Positions 61,652-64,000 of a DNA stretch of 64,000 nucleotides are shown piece after piece; within the stretch, counting starts at the first letter, position 1; the number at the start of each line of letters is the position of its first letter. The stretch is from Pseudomonas entomophila (GTDB taxonomy: Bacteria > Pseudomonadota > Gammaproteobacteria > Pseudomonadales > Pseudomonadaceae): NCBI RefSeq assembly GCF_013523165.1, contig NZ_JAAMQI010000011.1:1-64000 (forward strand), read 5' to 3'. Under the pieces are notes generated by a model. It did not search any database, was not told the DNA's origin, and worked only from the letters and a program-made list of their open reading frames with translations. A program made the position numbers and the translations under genes.

Positions 61652-63003
61652 CAGCAGGGTCTCCCTTCCGCTAGGCCGGTATGGCGAATGTAGTCACGTG
61701 TGGCTTGCAGGCCTTCGGGCAAGGCGTGCCGGTTGCCGAACATCTGCTCGATCAGGTCCGTGACCGAGGCCTGGGACGCGCGTCCGGCCGATGGCTCATC
61801 GATCTTCAGCGAGGCTTCCCACTTGCCTGGCATCACTCGGCGTGGCGCCGGGCCTTGCCAGTCGGCAGCGATCCAGTCATGCCACAGCTGGCGCTCATAG
61901 GGGCTGAAGACCCCGAACATGGGCGCGGTCGGGCCTTCCAGCAATCGGTAGAAGCGGCTTTCCATGGGGTCGGCACCGCGCCGGACCCAACGCTGGTTCT
62001 CCAGCGCCGTGAGGAAGGCCGACATGCTCTCGCCCGGTGCCAGCCACTGGTTGATGGTGCGGCCTTCGAGACGGCAATGGTCGGCATGCATGAACTGGCC
62101 GAACACCCGTTTGCGCTCCAGGCTCGCCACCAGCTCGCCGTGCAGGTCGAACGCACCGATCAACGACGGTGTGTCGATGCCGAGGTCGTTGAGGCGATAG
62201 CCCTGGCGCACGCGTTCGTAGAACGCTTCGGCCTCGTGCTCGGGGCACAGCTGGTGCAGCGCCTCGATGGCCTTGCGGGCATGCCCGCTGGCCGCGTTGT
62301 CGATGGTGATGTGCAACTGGAAATAGAACCCGTCGATGCCCAGTTCGGCCAACTCGTACGTGGTGATCAGCAAGTGCAGCGGCGGCTGTTCGTAGCCCAG
62401 GTTGTAGCCGATGACTTCCGGCAGGAATGCATCGCTGTGCAGGCCGAGCGCCAGCTGGATGCCACCTTGCAGGTAGCGCGCATCGTCCAACGGCACCGCT
62501 TCGAGACACCCGAGACGGCTCATCAGACGCTGGTAGATCAAGACATGGTTGCTGCGCAGGTCGCCGTCACCCAGCTCTTCGAGGTAGGTGCGGATCAGCC
62601 CGTGGTAGCGCGGGTCCTGCCAGTGGTGCAGCGTGCCATACAACCAGGCGCCATCGACCACCTTGGTCGGTGTCACCTGTTGGAGAAAATAGAGCGCTTG
62701 GGAGCGATTGGCGAAATAACGGCGGGGTTCGCCGGCCTGACGGGCTTTCAGGTAGGCCGCATAGGCAGACGCGACACGGGCGGCGTGACGCGCGGTCCAG
62801 TCGTCCAGGCCTGCAGCGGTCTCTGGCAGGTCGTCGGCCATGGCGCGTGTCCCTTCGAGCTGCTGCGCAAGCCAGCGCGCGCTGTCGACGGGGTTGCCGG
62901 CCAACAGGGCCTGGTAGCGATCCTTGAGGGTAGTGGCCGTGACAGGCACGTTGATCGGAGCGGTGCTACGGGTGGCGGTCGCCTTGCGGGTCATGACGGT
63001 CAT
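61651..63003 (-). CDS. iron-containing redox enzyme family protein (heme-oxygenase-like diiron fold)
   Basis: A 450-residue protein whose central part looks like a heme-oxygenase-like diiron oxidase/oxygenase: 'NLGYEQPPLHLLITTYELAELGIDGFYFQLHITIDNAASGHARKAIEAL' supplies candidate Glu/His/Asp/His metal ligands (YE, LH, ELAELG, QLHITID, GHA). Known members oxidise or cleave small metabolites. The first 60 residues and last 120 flank the domain. It is in an operon between a small lipoprotein gene (19 bases upstream) and the NPPY methyltransferase, so it may make a modified metabolite. Confidence 0.82.
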   Translation of the reverse strand: MTVMTRKATATRSTAPINVPVTATTLKDRYQALLAGNPVDSARWLAQQLEGTRAMADDLPETAAGLDDWTARHAARVASAYAAYLKARQAGEPRRYFANRSQALYFLQQVTPTKVVDGAWLYGTLHHWQDPRYHGLIRTYLEELGDGDLRSNHVLIYQRLMSRLGCLEAVPLDDARYLQGGIQLALGLHSDAFLPEVIGYNLGYEQPPLHLLITTYELAELGIDGFYFQLHITIDNAASGHARKAIEALHQLCPEHEAEAFYERVRQGYRLNDLGIDTPSLIGAFDLHGELVASLERKRVFGQFMHADHCRLEGRTINQWLAPGESMSAFLTALENQRWVRRGADPMESRFYRLLEGPTAPMFGVFSPYERQLWHDWIAADWQGPAPRRVMPGKWEASLKIDEPSAGRASQASVTDLIEQMFGNRHALPEGLQATRDYIRHTGLAEGRPC

Positions 63004-63022
63004 GGGGCTGCCCTCTTGGACG

Positions 63023-63214
63023 TCAATGGTCTTGTTCGGATGAAGGCGCCGGCTGGGTCTCAGCCGTAGGGCTCGTGATCGGCTTGTCAGGCTGTTTCAT
63101 CAACAGGGAAGGTTTGCTTTGATCAGCATCCTTGGCCGGATGGTCGCTGCGGTCGAAACAGCCACCCAACAGGATCAGGCTGGTCGACAGGCAAAGGATC
63201 GGGGCGATGCGCAT
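63023..63214 (-). CDS. small lipoprotein
   Basis: A 63-residue protein with a lipoprotein signal ending in L-G-G-C (MRIAPILCLSTSLILLGGC); the mature part has Pro/Ser/Gln-rich disordered sequence ending SSEQDH. The start at 63214 is chosen because AAGGAG lies 7-8 bases upstream and the signal begins there. It should be anchored in the envelope. It is the first gene of the operon with the diiron protein and methyltransferase. Confidence 0.75.
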   Translation of the reverse strand: MRIAPILCLSTSLILLGGCFDRSDHPAKDADQSKPSLLMKQPDKPITSPTAETQPAPSSEQDH

Positions 63215-63236
63215 GAAGTGCTCCTTGGGGTCGACA

Positions 63237-63267
63237 ACGCGCGGCGCCACAGGCGGGCGCCGCGCGT
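63237..63267. other. strong GC hairpin between KGG gene and lipoprotein gene
   Basis: A perfect 12-bp stem (ACGCGCGGCGCC, 63237-63248; right arm 63256-63267) with a 7-base loop. It has no T-run on either strand, so it may block or stabilise transcripts rather than act as a classical terminator. Confidence 0.7.
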
Positions 63268-63273
63268 CGCACG

Positions 63274-63444
63274 TTAGGATCGACCGCCTTTGTGTCCGGA
63301 TTCCGAGGACTTGTCGTGAGAAGTCCCGGAGGCCTTCCCGCCTTTCTTGCCGGCTTCGGAAGCCTTCTGGCGGTCGTCTGCGAAGTTGCCACTACCTTTC
63401 TGACCGCTACTGCTCTGGCTGCCGCCTTGCTTGTTACTGGCCAT
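63274..63444 (-). CDS. KGG-repeat general stress protein
   Basis: A 56-residue, very hydrophilic protein: MASNKQGGSQSSSGQKGSGN, then ...EAGKKGGKASG... and ...ESGHKGGRS. The repeated '(A/S)xKGG' elements are those of the con-10/YciG-type stress-induced family. The ATG lies after GAGG at a spacing of nine. It is probably disordered and expressed in stationary phase or desiccation, in keeping with the Ku and SDR neighbours. The TAA is at 63274-63276. Confidence 0.85.
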   Translation of the reverse strand: MASNKQGGSQSSSGQKGSGNFADDRQKASEAGKKGGKASGTSHDKSSESGHKGGRS

Positions 63445-63994
63445 GATCGTTCACCTCATGAGGGTTATAGGACACGGGCTTCGCACCGTGCATAGATTCC
63501 GATCGACACATTCGCGATAGATTCGATTTTTCTGCACCAGGTCGGATCAGCGGTCGCCCTTCTTCGAGGCAACGCCTCTTTCTCGGCGTGCTCATGGTGA
63601 CCTCTGGACCTGCCTGACAGCCACGTGTCGCCCTGGCGTCATGCAGTGGGCGAACGTGCTTGTGCAACGTGCCAAATTCTCGACATGACGCCTTGCCCGA
63701 CGAACGGTGTACCGTTTATCACACGCAGGTGTAACGCAACGTTTACAGGGGCTTATGGGATCCAATGCCCCGTTCTGGTGCCCTTTTTGACCCCCGGTCG
63801 AGTTTTTGACACCCCATCAAGTGAAATCCGCCGCGCTATACCCCTTTTCAGCCATAGGGCACAGATCGCTAGCTGACGTCAGGGAGTTATAGGGCGCTCT
63901 TCTCGGTAAAGGCACGACGCGCTTCACCGAATCTGCTTACAGAGTCGCCTGGTCTGACCTCAGCGGTATTCGAGGGAATTGGACAGGAGTTGTC
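63445..63994. other. intergenic region upstream of the window's last gene
   Basis: About 550 bases between the KGG gene and the ATG at 63995. It includes two TTTTTGAC stretches (63783-63791 and 63803-63810) and an imperfect TTGAC-N5-ATCAA. An open frame on the minus strand (63434-63667) overlaps the KGG start and has no family resemblance. I see no certain promoter and no RNA gene. Confidence 0.5.
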
Positions 63995-64000
63995 ATGGAA
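63995..64000 (+). CDS. start of a truncated gene
   Basis: An ATG at 63995 follows AGGAG (63985-63989) at a spacing of five bases, so a plus-strand gene most likely begins here. Only two codons (Met-Glu) are in the window; the product cannot be identified. Confidence 0.5.

Noticed and set aside
63434..63667. Minus-strand frame of 77 codons upstream of the KGG gene
   Set aside because: It overlaps the start of the KGG gene, has no family resemblance, and its composition looks non-coding.
63806..63820. Possible Anr/FNR box TTGAC...ATCAA
   Set aside because: The spacer is five bases instead of four and one half-site is imperfect.

Overview
The window looks like chromosomal DNA of a Pseudomonas of the P. 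putida group. It is GC-rich, carries many short palindromic REP elements of the Pseudomonas type (core GCGGGCTTGCCCGCGAT), and holds genes typical of soil pseudomonads: pcaIJ with a near-consensus PcaR box, OprD-type porin, MocR/EamA pair, clsB operon, Ku and a KGG-repeat stress protein. I saw no rRNA, tRNA, CRISPR array, transposase or phage gene.

Layout. 0.2-8.5 kb: envelope and housekeeping genes, namely the exo/endonuclease-ClsB-YbhN operon, a ClpP-like protein, a NUDIX hydrolase, a zinc alcohol/formaldehyde dehydrogenase and several small proteins. 8.5-10.3 kb: a gene-poor stretch with a REP pair, a decayed HAD hydrolase and a possible decayed metallothionein. 10.3-16.9 kb: DUF2218 protein, a CHASE4-PAS-GGDEF-EAL membrane protein, and a divergent EamA exporter/MocR regulator pair. 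17.1-18.5 kb: pcaIJ, the 3-oxoadipate CoA-transferase of the beta-ketoadipate pathway.

18.6-40 kb is a large catabolic locus whose substrate I cannot name. One arm (LysR regulator; DctA-type symporter, carboxymuconolactone-decarboxylase-like protein, SDR, PDC-hydrolase-like amidohydrolase, SMP-30 lactonase, orphan ModA-like binding protein, AbrB-type membrane protein) meets a second arm tail to tail (fused enoyl-CoA hydratase/3-hydroxyacyl-CoA dehydrogenase, OprD porin, NitT/TauT-type ABC importer, ADP-forming acyl-CoA synthetase, crotonase, IclR regulator, MFS transporter). Two paralogous exported alpha/beta hydrolases in this locus both have Ala in place of the nucleophile (GHAWG). A palindrome GTTCCA-N5-TGGAAC occurs near both IclR-side operons, A-rich Crc/Hfq-like motifs lie at several starts, and a 37-codon leader ORF overlaps the ABC ATPase gene. 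The picture is outer-membrane and inner-membrane uptake of an organic acid, lactone/ring hydrolysis, CoA activation and beta-oxidation, possibly feeding pcaIJ.

40.2-41.8 kb: an old yellow enzyme with an ArsR-type regulator. 41.8-57.7 kb: a probable organosulfur scavenging locus with two SsuA-like binding proteins, LysR regulator, DszC/SfnB-like flavoprotein, D-2-hydroxyacid dehydrogenase, class II aldolase, peptide-type ABC importer with fused ATPase, LLM flavin monooxygenase and TonB-dependent receptor; a 3 x 140-bp tandem repeat lies before the receptor gene. 58.2-63.4 kb: a stress/repair group on the minus strand (Ku, YghA-like SDR, PLDc_N protein, methyltransferase, heme-oxygenase-like diiron protein, lipoprotein, KGG protein). 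The window ends at the start codon of a further gene.
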